A DNA stretch of 64,000 bases from Nitrospiraceae bacterium (lineage in GTDB: Bacteria; Nitrospirota; Nitrospiria; Nitrospirales; UBA8639): contig JACKFF010000001.1 of assembly GCA_020632595.1 (NCBI GenBank), positions 744,001-808,000 on the forward strand, in the 5' to 3' direction. The position numbers and the translations under genes were made by a program. The notes beneath the pieces are model-generated. The model did not search any database. It was not told where the DNA came from and was given only the letters and a program-made list of their open reading frames with translations. Of this stretch, positions 33,807 to 42,755 are shown piece after piece. Positions within the stretch are counted from its first letter, which is position 1. Each line of letters starts with the position of its first letter.

Positions 33807-34763
33807 CTACCCTGGTGTAGCCTCTTTTGAAATTTCTCGATGGTGAATCGTGACGTCATAACCTAATGTCTTCAAAGTATCTTTCATGCATAGGACGATC
33901 GCCACCGAACGATGTCGTCCGCCCGTACACCCGAAAGCAACCGTAACATAACTTCGTTGTTCCCTTTCGAACAATGGCAACAAAAAAGTAAATAATTCCT
34001 TCAAGTGCTCGAGAAAGACCTTAGCTTCCCTTGTGTCTAAGACAAAGCGTTGAATATCGGCATGTTCCCCCGTTAATGGCTGAAGGTCGGGCACAAAATG
34101 AGGATTGCGAAGGAATCGAACATCAAAAACCATGTCCACATCGAAGGGCACCCCGAATTTATAGCCAAAACTCATGAGACTAATTTTTAGGGCTTGTCCC
34201 TCACCCCGCTCTCGATAATGTTTAATTATCCAGGCTTTAAGGTCGTGGACAGAAAATTCTGACGTATCCAGCACGCGATGGGCTCTAGCCCTGAGGCTTT
34301 GTAGCCGTTCACGCTCTAATTGTATGCCCTCAATTATGGGCCGATGCGGGAGTAATGGATGTGGACGCCGTGATTCAGAAAAACGCCTGACTAATATATC
34401 ATCCTGTGCCTCTAAAAAGAGCAATTCAACTTGACAGCCATCACTCTGCAAGGCCTCAAGATTGCTTAACAAATCTTCAAAAAAAGCCCGCTCACGAATA
34501 TCAATCCCCAAGGCCACCTTTTTCACATCTTTGTCTGGTTGGATACACAATTCAGTGAATTTTTGAAATAAGGCTGGCGGAAGATTATCTACACAGAAAA
34601 AGCCTAAATCTTCCAAACACTTCAAAGCTTGGGTCTTGCCAGATCCCGATGTCCCCGTCACCATCATCAATTGAAGAGGCAACGGATCGTGTTTCAAAGA
34701 CGATTCAGGTATTTCCTGCGGCATCATGACGCCTTTACAATCATCGGGCATGAACCTACTCAT
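33807..34763 (-). CDS. rapZ: RNase adapter / nucleotide-binding protein RapZ
   Basis: In enterobacteria RapZ guides small RNAs to RNase E to control amino-sugar synthesis; elsewhere its role is less clear. The P-loop GTSGSGKT lies near residue 37, followed by LEDLGFFCVDNLP, a family mark. The C-terminal half has MSFGYKFGVPFDVDMVFDVRFLRNP in outline and VAFGCTGGRHRSVAI near residue 283. Starts at 34763, 34751 or 34727 are possible; the last places AAAGG before the ATG and leaves a more usual N-terminus. It follows rpoN after 95 bases, with hpf missing between them. Confidence 0.93.
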   Translation of the reverse strand: MSRFMPDDCKGVMMPQEIPESSLKHDPLPLQLMMVTGTSGSGKTQALKCLEDLGFFCVDNLPPALFQKFTELCIQPDKDVKKVALGIDIRERAFFEDLLSNLEALQSDGCQVELLFLEAQDDILVRRFSESRRPHPLLPHRPIIEGIQLERERLQSLRARAHRVLDTSEFSVHDLKAWIIKHYRERGEGQALKISLMSFGYKFGVPFDVDMVFDVRFLRNPHFVPDLQPLTGEHADIQRFVLDTREAKVFLEHLKELFTFLLPLFEREQRSYVTVAFGCTGGRHRSVAIVLCMKDTLKTLGYDVTIHHREISKEATPG

Positions 34764-34858
34764 TGACCATCCAGGTTAGCAGGAACCGGAAACTCAATGA
34801 GAACAATTATCTGAAATATTCACATTTGGGGCTAAGACCTGAAGCCCGCTGCATACAA

Positions 34859-36376
34859 CTATGTGGGAATTCGCTTGCGTTGGCTAGCAGAAGCAATATG
34901 TAATTCAGCTCGATATTTCGCTACAGTTCGACGAGCAATCAAGATATTTTTATGACGGAGTCTGGAGACGATCTCCTGATCTTTCAACGGGTTGGCTGCA
35001 TCTTCTTGTGCCACCATCTCCCGAATCATCTCACGAACAGTGACAGAGGACATATCCTCTCCACGGTTGTCAGCCCGTTGAATCCCTGCATTAAAAAAGA
35101 ATTTCAGTTCAAGAATGCCCTGAGGGCAATGCAAATATTTATTGGTCGTCACCCGGCTTATTGTGGACTCGTGCATACCCACATCTTCGGCCACCTGCTT
35201 CAAGACCAATGGCCGAAGATACTGAACCCCTTTTTCTAAAAACGCTTCTTGAAACTTCACCAGGCTTTTGACGACTTTCACAATAGTTTTGTTGCGTTGA
35301 TCAATGCTCCGAATAATCCACTGTGCGCCTTTCAATTTTTCCTCAAGATAGTTTTTCGTGTTCCCAGCATCTTCCCCTGAATGGGAAAGGAGTCTCCGAT
35401 AATATGGACTGATTCTCAATCGAGGGAGCCCATCATCATTCAACAGCACGACCCACTCCCCTTCATACTTGACGACGTAGACATCCGGAATAATAATCGA
35501 ATTACTATCCGAAAAATAAGGGCGTCCTGGCTTCGGCTCTAAACTCTCTATCACCCGGACAGCTTCATAGACTTCATCCAGAGTCACGTTCAATGTTTTG
35601 GCCACGGACTGATATCGTTTTTTCTGAAGATCAACTAAATGATCTTTCAGAATAGTCGCCACCACATTCATCGGTACCGCAGTATGCAGATGAGAGGTGA
35701 AATCAGTCTCATCATGTTGTAGATGATCTAGTTGGATCAATAGACATTCTGCTAAATCCCGTGCCGCCACTCCTGGTGGATCAAATTGCTGAATCTGGCG
35801 GAGTACCTCTTCAACATGTTCAACAGAGCATTTAGCGTCTTCAGCTAATTCGGGAAGAGGCACGCGCATATACCCGTCTTCATCCAAATTGCCAATGATC
35901 ATTCTGCCAATATCCCGGTCTTCCCCTGCGAGAGATGAGAGACGGAGCTGCCAATCTAGATGCTCTTCAAGAGAAGTCGGTTTGGTAAGCGTTTGCTCAT
36001 ATGAAGGAAATTCTTCATCTCCCGAGTAAGCTTCATCCCGCTGAGCGGGCCGCCAGTCATTCCCTAAAATATTGTCCCACTCTTCGGAGGACAATGGTTC
36101 ACCTTCCTTGACGGTTGGTTGAATTTCGGCGCCATCACCGGAAGCTTCGCTTTCGCCATCAGACTCTTTCGCCGGCTCCGAGTGCTCCTCTCCCACCGAA
36201 GCTTCTTCATCCAGGGATTCCAATGCCAAATCTTCTAAGAGGGGATTTTCCACTAAGTGTTGAGCCAGAACCTGCTGAAGCTCTAAACGAGAGAGTTGCA
36301 ACAGCTTAATCGCTTGTTGCAGTTGGGGGGTCATCACCAACTTTTGAGATAACCGAAGGTCTAACCGAAGATCCAT
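34859..36376 (-). CDS. rpoN: RNA polymerase sigma-54 factor
   Basis: Alternative sigma factor that directs polymerase to -24/-12 promoters and needs AAA+ activators. Region I opens LRLSQKLVMTPQLQQAIKLLQ and a glutamine-rich stretch follows. An acidic middle (about residues 50-130) comes next, then the core-binding domain, a helix-turn-helix (ADVGMHESTISRVT near 395) and the RpoN box ARRTVAKYRAEL near residue 480. Length 505 is normal. It follows lptB by 20 bases, as in many Gram-negative bacteria. No clear target promoter was found in this window. Confidence 0.97.
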   Translation of the reverse strand: MDLRLDLRLSQKLVMTPQLQQAIKLLQLSRLELQQVLAQHLVENPLLEDLALESLDEEASVGEEHSEPAKESDGESEASGDGAEIQPTVKEGEPLSSEEWDNILGNDWRPAQRDEAYSGDEEFPSYEQTLTKPTSLEEHLDWQLRLSSLAGEDRDIGRMIIGNLDEDGYMRVPLPELAEDAKCSVEHVEEVLRQIQQFDPPGVAARDLAECLLIQLDHLQHDETDFTSHLHTAVPMNVVATILKDHLVDLQKKRYQSVAKTLNVTLDEVYEAVRVIESLEPKPGRPYFSDSNSIIIPDVYVVKYEGEWVVLLNDDGLPRLRISPYYRRLLSHSGEDAGNTKNYLEEKLKGAQWIIRSIDQRNKTIVKVVKSLVKFQEAFLEKGVQYLRPLVLKQVAEDVGMHESTISRVTTNKYLHCPQGILELKFFFNAGIQRADNRGEDMSSVTVREMIREMVAQEDAANPLKDQEIVSRLRHKNILIARRTVAKYRAELHIASASQRKRIPT

Positions 36377-36396
36377 TGCAGAAACCCACTTCCTCG

Positions 36397-37149
36397 TTAT
36401 TGGAACATTTTGAAACGCTCGCCCAGATAGACAGCCCTGGCTTTTGGACTATTTACAATGACATCAGGTGGACCACTTTCTAAAATGGTTCCTTCGCTTA
36501 TTATATAGGCTCGGTCGGTAATGGAAAGCGTGTCCTGGACATTGTGGTCTGTAATCAGAATGCCGATATTTTTCTTTTTTAAATTGGTCAAAATATCTTG
36601 GATATCTCCCACCGCAATTGGATCAATCCCGGCAAACGGCTCATCTAGGAGTAAAAATTTTGGGTTTGTAGCTAGGGCCCTGGTAATCTCCAATCGTCGA
36701 CGTTCTCCTCCCGAGAGGGTAAAGGAACCATGCGTACGAAGCCGAGTCAGATCCAATTCCTCTAACAATTCATCTAATCTGGTTTTTCGGGTAGAGGTGG
36801 AAAGATCTAATGTCTCCAAGACAGCTAACACATTGTCCTCAACAGAAAGCCGTCGAAAAATTGAAGCTTCTTGGGGCAAGTAACCAATTCCCTGCCTCGC
36901 TCGCTTGTACATGGGCAGGGCAGTTATTTCATGGTTGTTGAGAAATATTTCCCCATGATCTGGTTGACAGAGCCCTACGACCATATCAAAAATTGTAGTC
37001 TTACCAGCACCATTGGGTCCAAGAAGGCCAACAACTTCTCCTCCCAACAATTCCAAACTGACGCCTCTAACGACTTGACGACCCTTAAAACTCTTTTTTA
37101 AATCTTTGGCCGAAATTTTGTGAAGAGACTTCGCCACTGCTTCAGACAT
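36397..37149 (-). CDS. lptB: LPS export ABC transporter ATPase LptB
   Basis: Cytoplasmic ATPase that drives lipopolysaccharide extraction with LptF/LptG. The Walker A GPNGAGKTT lies near residue 44, the Q-loop in LPQEASIFRRL, the signature LSGGERRR near 147 and Walker B LLLDEPFAGIDP near 167, with the H-loop ITDHN. ATG 37149 has AAGGAA five bases upstream; the TTG at 37167 is less likely. Length 250. It follows lptA by 172 bases and precedes rpoN, the classical order. Confidence 0.96.
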   Translation of the reverse strand: MSEAVAKSLHKISAKDLKKSFKGRQVVRGVSLELLGGEVVGLLGPNGAGKTTIFDMVVGLCQPDHGEIFLNNHEITALPMYKRARQGIGYLPQEASIFRRLSVEDNVLAVLETLDLSTSTRKTRLDELLEELDLTRLRTHGSFTLSGGERRRLEITRALATNPKFLLLDEPFAGIDPIAVGDIQDILTNLKKKNIGILITDHNVQDTLSITDRAYIISEGTILESGPPDVIVNSPKARAVYLGERFKMFQ

Positions 37150-37321
37150 TGGAGTTCCTTGATTCAATCGTGCAGCTACTGATCATAGCGAATCCTGGTG
37201 CTCAACTTGATGATCGACTACCAGGCATCCTATCTGTTCGATTACACCTTGAATACTTTTTGTGAGCACATTGAAATACTTTGAACGACCCAGTAAATCT
37301 AATTTGACACTCCTGCAATTT

Positions 37322-37816
37322 TTAATTTTGCTCGGATTCTTCAATAATTACTTGGGTTCCACCTTCCACCACGCTACGGTTTTCTTTTAAAAACATGGTC
37401 ATCTTTGGACCACTAATCCTAGTCCCTGCTTGCCAGGCTACCGGAGATCCCGTCAAAATAACCTTTTCCTCTGCTTTGTAATACAAAGCATATTGACTAG
37501 TAGCCCGACTTTCCCCTTTTTCGATTCTAACCTTACCCTTCGCTTCAATATAACTAATTTCTTTTCCCGATTCTGATTTGGCTCCTGAAGGTGTGGACGA
37601 AGGGAGATCTGAGCCTGACTTTTCTTTAAAATACACAATCATTACATCAGAATGTACTACCAGTTCACCTTGAACCATTTTGACCGACCCCTTAAAAATA
37701 GCTTGGTTTTTTTCGCTACTGGCTGTCATTGTATTGGAAGTAATGACCGTAGAGGTTTTCGGCCCTTCTGCTTTTGCTACGATGGGACCAAGAACCAAAA
37801 TTAGCCAGAATATCAA
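37322..37816 (-). CDS. lptA: periplasmic LPS bridge protein LptA (OstA-like)
   Basis: LptA forms the periplasmic bridge that carries LPS to the outer membrane. A signal segment ends near VAKA, then the OstA fold follows: TVITSNTMTASSEKNQAIFKG-type strands, KMVQGELVVHSDVMIVYF, and a C-terminal part with ISGPKMTMFL. Length about 164 is slightly short. The start is unclear: TTG 37816 gives a signal without a basic head, while reading on upstream to an ATA that overlaps the lptC stop (37849) would give a full signal peptide. It lies between lptC and lptB. Confidence 0.85.
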   Translation of the reverse strand: MIFWLILVLGPIVAKAEGPKTSTVITSNTMTASSEKNQAIFKGSVKMVQGELVVHSDVMIVYFKEKSGSDLPSSTPSGAKSESGKEISYIEAKGKVRIEKGESRATSQYALYYKAEEKVILTGSPVAWQAGTRISGPKMTMFLKENRSVVEGGTQVIIEESEQN

Positions 37817-37845
37817 CCACCCAAGTGAGATCGGCGACGAAACTC

Positions 37846-38421
37846 TTATGGCGACACCACCTCAGCACGAACATTCTTGAGCAAATGGAATTCATTTTTA
37901 TCCACGTCTCCCTCTAATCCTGTTCCAGTAATGATTAACCCATCTCCCTTGATGGTGACTTGATCCGTGGTGTAAATCTGCCGTGATTGTTCGTTCCAGG
38001 TCAGTTTATCTGAAAATACTTGAAAACCAGACTCAAATGTAATTACGGTTTTCTCGTTTTTGCTCACTAGTTCAAAATCATTATTGGAAGTATTCATGAC
38101 ACCTTCTTCAGAGGTGATTCGCAATTGTTCTTTCTGAAATGCACTATCGAAAAGCCGCACAAGAACCGTCTCCAGCTTAGCTACATGCTCTTTTTCAAAC
38201 ACCTTCGCCTGATTCGCATTTACAATCCATTTTGTGGATCCGGATTGAGTTTGGCGGTAGGTAAACCCATGAATCCAAGCATCCGCGCCCTGCTGTTCCT
38301 CTAAAGTTACAGAAGTGGTTTCCTGGCTTCGCGTTTGCATGTGATTTATCACACGATATCCAATAAATCCTGCCATACCTAAAACAAGCAAAGTTAAAAT
38401 GGCCCTCGTACCATAAAATTG
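37846..38421 (-). CDS. lptC: LPS export protein LptC
   Basis: Bitopic inner-membrane protein that hands LPS from LptBFG to LptA. One membrane helix (about residues 6-26) is followed by a beta-jellyroll with WIHGFTYRQTQSGSTKWIVNANQAKVF in outline and the late ITFESGFQVFSDKLTW and VTIKGDGLIITGTGLEGD strands, matching the family. ATG 38421 gives 191 residues; TTG 38499 would add 26 residues with no known role. It begins lptC-A-B-rpoN-rapZ, 190 bases after rplQ. Confidence 0.85.
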   Translation of the reverse strand, partial: QFYGTRAILTLLVLGMAGFIGYRVINHMQTRSQETTSVTLEEQQGADAWIHGFTYRQTQSGSTKWIVNANQAKVFEKEHVAKLETVLVRLFDSAFQKEQLRITSEEGVMNTSNNDFELVSKNEKTVITFESGFQVFSDKLTWNEQSRQIYTTDQVTIKGDGLIITGTGLEGDVDKNEFHLLKNVRAEVVSP

Positions 38422-38611
38422 CATTAATACTTGCTTGGTCGAAAGACCACCCTTAGGGTAAAAAACCCATAAAAAAGAATAGCACAGGGTCCAGGCCAAG
38501 TAAATAAAAGACCTTAACCCTGTGAAGTATCGAAAGCGGAGAGAAGAAACTATGTTGAAGAAACGGAAGCAGTGAAAAATTAAATTTTAAAAGGCGTAGT
38601 CCTGTTCATTC

Positions 38612-39010
38612 CTAACTGGACGGAGAAGAAGCAACCACTTTCTCGGGTTCATTCCCTTTTTCGACCAATTCAATAGCTACCAGTTTTGCAGCATCACCTG
38701 GTCGTTGGCGAGTTTTAATGATCCTTGTATACCCACCGTTTCGTTCAGGAAAGCGCTTGGCAACATCATCAAAAAGTTTTTGAACAGTTTGCTTGGTCCG
38801 TAACACACGCAAGGCCCCACGCCTGGCTTGAAGAGTTCCCTGCTTCCCAAGCGTAATCAACCTATCAGTGATACCACGTAGCTCTTTCGCTTTGGCCTCC
38901 GTGGTTTCAATTCGCTCATGTTCCATGAGCGATGTCACCATATTCCTGAATAATGCCAACCGATGCTTGCTATTTCGTCCTAATTGTCTTCCGCGTTTTC
39001 GATGACGCAC
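38612..39010 (-). CDS. rplQ: 50S ribosomal protein L17
   Basis: L17 sits near the exit tunnel of the large subunit. The N-terminal MRHRKRGRQLGRNSKHRLALFRNM is the family hallmark (shown only in outline), followed by LMEHERIETTEAKAKELR and a YTRIIKTRQRPGDAAKLVAIEL end. Length 132 with a short tail ending in serines. It is the last gene of the alpha operon, 22 bases after rpoA, and is followed by a 190-base gap before lptC. Confidence 0.97.
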   Translation of the reverse strand: MRHRKRGRQLGRNSKHRLALFRNMVTSLMEHERIETTEAKAKELRGITDRLITLGKQGTLQARRGALRVLRTKQTVQKLFDDVAKRFPERNGGYTRIIKTRQRPGDAAKLVAIELVEKGNEPEKVVASSPSS

Positions 39011-39032
39011 AATACACGTCCTTTGAAAAAAG

Positions 39033-40019
39033 TTAGGTATGGGATTCTGTTACTTCGCTCACTTTGGTTCCTAAGGCCAACCCCATTTCTGCTAGGACCT
39101 CTTTAATTTCATTTAAGGATTTTTTACCAAAGTTTTTGGTCTTCAACATTTCATTTTCGCTTTTTTGTACTAAATCACCTATAGATTTAATATTAGCATT
39201 TTTCAGGCAATTTGCAGCGCGAACCGAAAGCTCCAATTCATTCACACTTCGAAATAGATGTTGATTGATCAACAACTTGCTCTCATCTCCGCCTTCTTCT
39301 GGAGCCGGCTCACCCCTCTCCTCAGAGGGGAGGCAAATATCCAAATGGTCGCGAAGAATTCCTGCTGCTGAAGTGACAGCTTCCTGTGGAGATATGCTTC
39401 CGTCCGTCCAGACTTCAAGAATCAGTTTATCGTAATCCGTAATCCGACCAACTCGAGCACTTTCTACGCTGAAATTCACCCGTTTAATGGGAGAGAAAAC
39501 AGAGTCTACCGGAATGACACCAATTGGCAACCCCTCTTCTTTATTTCGTTCTGCGGGGACATACCCACGTCCTGGCTTCACAATAAGTTCAATATCTAAC
39601 ATCCCATCTTTATCTAAAGTAGCAATATGAAAATCCGGATTCAAGATCACCACGTCCGGGTCTACGGAAAAATCTGCGGCGAACACCTCGCCGGGGCCCT
39701 TCTTTTTCAAACGGATGGCCTTAGCCTTATCAGAATGTAAACGCAACCGCAATGCTTTAATGTTCAAAATGAGAATAGTGACATCCTCAGTCACCCCTGG
39801 TATGGTCGAAAACTCATGATACACTCCTTCAATTTTTACGGAGGTGACAGCCGCCCCAGGAAGCGAAGAGAGTAAAACCCGCCTGAGGGAATTCCCCATT
39901 GTAGTTCCAAAACCTCGTTCAAATGGCTCAGCCGTAAACCTGCCATAAGTAGGTGAAGCAGTGTCCTTTTCCAATTCCAGCTTCGTTGGTATTTGGAAAT
40001 CCTTCATGCTATTTATCAT
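39033..40019 (-). CDS. rpoA: RNA polymerase alpha subunit
   Basis: Scaffold subunit of RNA polymerase. The N-terminal domain (to about residue 235) has PFERGFGTTMGNSLRRVLLSS and drives dimer formation and beta/beta' assembly. After a short acidic linker, the C-terminal domain (LSVRAANCLKNANIKSIGDL and on) binds UP elements and activators. ATG 40019 gives 328 residues and fits the usual N-terminus; the frame stays open to 40067. It lies between rpsD and rplQ, the standard alpha-operon order. Confidence 0.97.
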   Translation of the reverse strand: MINSMKDFQIPTKLELEKDTASPTYGRFTAEPFERGFGTTMGNSLRRVLLSSLPGAAVTSVKIEGVYHEFSTIPGVTEDVTILILNIKALRLRLHSDKAKAIRLKKKGPGEVFAADFSVDPDVVILNPDFHIATLDKDGMLDIELIVKPGRGYVPAERNKEEGLPIGVIPVDSVFSPIKRVNFSVESARVGRITDYDKLILEVWTDGSISPQEAVTSAAGILRDHLDICLPSEERGEPAPEEGGDESKLLINQHLFRSVNELELSVRAANCLKNANIKSIGDLVQKSENEMLKTKNFGKKSLNEIKEVLAEMGLALGTKVSEVTESHT

Positions 40020-40100
40020 AAGGATCGCGTCTCCCTTTCTTGGTCCCAAGGCCATGTAAGTGATCAATTCGCAACATCCGCTCTATCTCCGGCATTACAA

Positions 40101-40730
40101 TTACCGTGAGTACAGCTCCACTACAATTTGTTCATTGACCAATACATCAATGTCCTGCTTAGTGGGAATGGCTTGGACGGTACCCTTTAAGATATTTCGC
40201 TCCATCTCTAACCAATTGGGCACTCCTCGGCCACTAGTAATTTCTAAAGCGGCTTGGACCGGTACAAGCTGACGACTCTTTTCCTTGATTTCGATAATAT
40301 CCCCAATGTTCACAGTCACCGAAGCAATTGTGACCTTTCTGCCATTCAACATCACATGACCGTGATTGACCAACTGTCTGGCTTGGCCACGTGATGAGGC
40401 AAATCCTAGTCGATAGACAACGTTATCAAGTCTGCGTTCAAGCAGGCTCAACAAATGCTCGCCTGTTATTCCCTTCCGGCGAACCGCTCGGTGGTAGGTA
40501 TTGAGGAATTGCCGTTCCTGCATACCATACACGCGTCGAAGCTTTTGTTTTTCCCTTAGCTGAGTACCGTATTCCGTCGCACGCCCTCGGCGCGACTGCC
40601 CATGCTGCCCAGGTGGATAACTTCTGCGCTCAATGGCGCATTTCTCCGTCATACACCTGGTCCCTTTCAAAAACAGCTTTACTCCTTCACGCCGACATAA
40701 CCGACAAACCGGACCAGTATACTTGGCCAT
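40101..40730 (-). CDS. rpsD: 30S ribosomal protein S4
   Basis: S4 starts assembly of the small subunit body and can regulate its own operon. The N-terminus has CRLCRREGVKLFLKG and a second Cys pair further on (CMTEKC), so this is the zinc-binding type. The S4 RNA-binding motif is LDNVVYRLGFASSRGQARQLVNHGHV (in outline, near residue 100). Length 209. It is 81 bases upstream of rpoA. Confidence 0.97.
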   Translation of the reverse strand: MAKYTGPVCRLCRREGVKLFLKGTRCMTEKCAIERRSYPPGQHGQSRRGRATEYGTQLREKQKLRRVYGMQERQFLNTYHRAVRRKGITGEHLLSLLERRLDNVVYRLGFASSRGQARQLVNHGHVMLNGRKVTIASVTVNIGDIIEIKEKSRQLVPVQAALEITSGRGVPNWLEMERNILKGTVQAIPTKQDIDVLVNEQIVVELYSR

Positions 40731-40794
40731 GGACTTTCTCCCCCTATCTCCAGTTCACGAGAAAACGATAATTTAAAAAGATCCCTCGAAAAAA

Positions 40795-41178
40795 TTAGAC
40801 TCGTCTTCGTTTTGGAGGCCGACACCCATTATGGGGAATCGGTGTCACATCACGAATAAGATTGACCCGCAAGCCAGCTGATTGAAGTGCCCTTACTGCG
40901 GCTTCACGTCCAGATCCAGGGCCATTGACATAGACATCCACTTGTCGTAAGCCAAACTCCATGGCCTTTTTGGCAGCGACTTCACCGGCACGCGTAGCAG
41001 CAAAAGGGGTACTCTTCCTGGATCCCTTAAATCCCTGGCTACCTGCACTAGCCCAGGTTACAGCCCCACCGGTCATGTCCGTGATCGTTACAATAGTATT
41101 ATTGAAAGAGGCCATGATATGCACGATCCCAACTTGTAAAACTTTTCTTTCCTTCTTTTTTCCCTTTTTAACACTCAT
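40795..41178 (-). CDS. rpsK: 30S ribosomal protein S11
   Basis: S11 lies on the small-subunit platform near the mRNA exit. Family marks are ASFNNTIVTITD near residue 25, SAGSQGFKGSRKSTPFAA, GPGSGREAAVRAL near 87 and the end HNGCRPPKRRRV. Length 127 is exact for the family. It lies 20 bases after rpsM and 64 bases before rpsD in the alpha operon. Confidence 0.97.
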   Translation of the reverse strand: MSVKKGKKKERKVLQVGIVHIMASFNNTIVTITDMTGGAVTWASAGSQGFKGSRKSTPFAATRAGEVAAKKAMEFGLRQVDVYVNGPGSGREAAVRALQSAGLRVNLIRDVTPIPHNGCRPPKRRRV

Positions 41179-41198
41179 GAGAGTTCCCTTTCAGCAGC

Positions 41199-41570
41199 TT
41201 ATTTCCTGACTTTTCCGCCGATCGCTCCACGTCGACCTTTTCTCGTTCGTGAGTTTGTTTTCGTCCTTTGGCCTCTCACAGGTAAACCCTTCCGATGTCG
41301 TAACCCTCGATAAGTGCCAATATCCATCAAACGCTTGATACTCATCGTGATCTCTTTTCTTAGGTCACCCTCTACGTCGTAATCCTTATCAATTGTCTCA
41401 CGCAATCGGACAACCTCATCTTCATGGAGATCCTTCACCCTTGTTTCAGGAGCCACTCCTGTCTTTCGTAATATATCTCGCGAACTGGCCGGACCAATCC
41501 CAAAAATATAAGTTAATCCAACGTCAATCCGTTTTCCTACCGGCAACTCTACGCCTGCGATTCGAGCCAT
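41199..41570 (-). CDS. rpsM: 30S ribosomal protein S13
   Basis: S13 at the small-subunit head contacts tRNA and the large subunit. Family marks are MARIAGVELP, YIFGIGPASSRDIL with the helix-two-turn-helix, GTYRGLRHRKGLPVRGQRTKTN and a basic end. Length 123. It follows rpmJ after 63 bases and precedes rpsK by 20. Confidence 0.97.
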   Translation of the reverse strand: MARIAGVELPVGKRIDVGLTYIFGIGPASSRDILRKTGVAPETRVKDLHEDEVVRLRETIDKDYDVEGDLRKEITMSIKRLMDIGTYRGLRHRKGLPVRGQRTKTNSRTRKGRRGAIGGKVRK

Positions 41571-41633
41571 TGCTTACTTTCCTCTCTTCTTTGGGGATTA
41601 AGGTAATCAATCCCTACCGAACATCAACGCATC

Positions 41634-41747
41634 TTAGCCTTGCCGCTGCTTGTGTTTGGGGTTTGTACAGAGCACCCTTACAACCCCTTTGCGGCGAATG
41701 ACCTTACATTTAACACAAATAGGTTTTACTGATGATTTGACTTTCAC
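41634..41747 (-). CDS. rpmJ: 50S ribosomal protein L36
   Basis: A 37-residue protein that starts with GTG at 41747 and stops with TAA at 41634-41636. It reads MKVKSSVKPICVKCKVIRRK, then VLCTNPKHKQRQG; the three cysteines and His form the zinc knuckle of the C+ type. It helps assemble the 23S rRNA near the peptidyl-transferase region. It lies 11 bases after infA, in the usual place. Confidence 0.95.
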   Translation of the reverse strand: MKVKSSVKPICVKCKVIRRKGVVRVLCTNPKHKQRQG

Positions 41748-41758
41748 GATAACAACCT

Positions 41759-41977
41759 CTATTTAAACCGATAGGTAATCCGTCCACGAGTCAGGTCATA
41801 TGGAGATAGTTCCACTGTCACCTTATCTCCTGGCAAAATTCTTATAAAATGCATTCGCATCTTCCCGGAAATATGAGCTAAAATCTTATGCCCGTTTTCC
41901 AACTGAACCCGAAACATCGCATTCGGCAAAGTTTCCGTAACCGACCCTTGAACTTCAATAATGTCTTCTTTCCCCAT
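41759..41977 (-). CDS. infA: translation initiation factor IF-1
   Basis: IF-1 binds the A site of the small subunit during initiation. This is a 72-residue OB-fold protein: MGKEDIIEVQGSV, TLPNAMFRVQLENGHKILAHISGKMR in outline, and GDKVTVELSPYDLTRGRITYRFK at the end, all highly conserved. It lies 24 bases after map and 11 before rpmJ. Confidence 0.97.
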   Translation of the reverse strand: MGKEDIIEVQGSVTETLPNAMFRVQLENGHKILAHISGKMRMHFIRILPGDKVTVELSPYDLTRGRITYRFK

Positions 41978-42001
41978 GAGGAAATTTACTTGGCCTCCAA
42001 C

Positions 42002-42754
42002 CTAGGACCATCCTGTTAAAATGCGAGGTGGACCATTCGCTTCGATTGTGATGGTGTGCTCAAAGTGAGCCGAGAGTGAACTATCGCAAGTCACTGCCGT
42101 CCATCCGTCTTTAAGCACTCTTACTGCAGATCCTCCTAGGTTTACCATGGGTTCTATGGCCAGAGCCATCCCAGTCTTTAGACGCGGGCCCTGCCCTGGT
42201 CTCCCATAATTTGGAACTTGCGGTTCTTCGTGCAACTGACGCCCAATACCATGGCCAACAAAATCACGGACAACGGAATACCCATGCCTTTCTACATGCG
42301 TTTGAATTGCAAATGAAATGTCAGAAAGGCGATTACCCACAACAGCCTGCTCAATTCCTTTACGTAAAGCTTCTCGAGTGACTGCAATTAAAGATTGCGT
42401 ATTCTCTGGCACCTCCCCAACTGCAACCGTCACCGCTCCATCTCCATAAAACCCATCCACAATGGCACCTACATCCAACCCGATGATGTCCCCGTCCTTT
42501 AATTCACGCTTTGAGGGTATTCCATGCACGACCTGTTCATTAATGGATGCACAGAGGCTACTGGGATAGTTCCTATACCCTTTAAATGCAGGAATTCCTC
42601 CCATATCAAGAATACATTCCTCTGTAAGTTTATCCAATTCCAGTGTCGTGATACCGGGCTTTACTTCTTGAACCAGCAATTGATGACATTGAGTAACAAT
42701 TTTACCGGCACGAGCAATGAGTTCAATTTCTTCAGCCGTTTTTATGATGATCAT
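42002..42754 (-). CDS. map: type I methionine aminopeptidase
   Basis: Removes the initiator methionine from new proteins, using two metal ions. Metal ligands are seen in GLDVGAIVDGFYGDGA (two Asp, near residue 95), VGHGIGRQLHEEPQVPNYG (His near 170), MALAIEPMV (Glu near 204) and FEHTITI (Glu near 236). Length 250. It starts one base after the adk stop, so the pair is translationally coupled, within the spc operon. Confidence 0.97.
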   Translation of the reverse strand: MIIIKTAEEIELIARAGKIVTQCHQLLVQEVKPGITTLELDKLTEECILDMGGIPAFKGYRNYPSSLCASINEQVVHGIPSKRELKDGDIIGLDVGAIVDGFYGDGAVTVAVGEVPENTQSLIAVTREALRKGIEQAVVGNRLSDISFAIQTHVERHGYSVVRDFVGHGIGRQLHEEPQVPNYGRPGQGPRLKTGMALAIEPMVNLGGSAVRVLKDGWTAVTCDSSLSAHFEHTITIEANGPPRILTGWS

Positions 42755-42755
42755 T

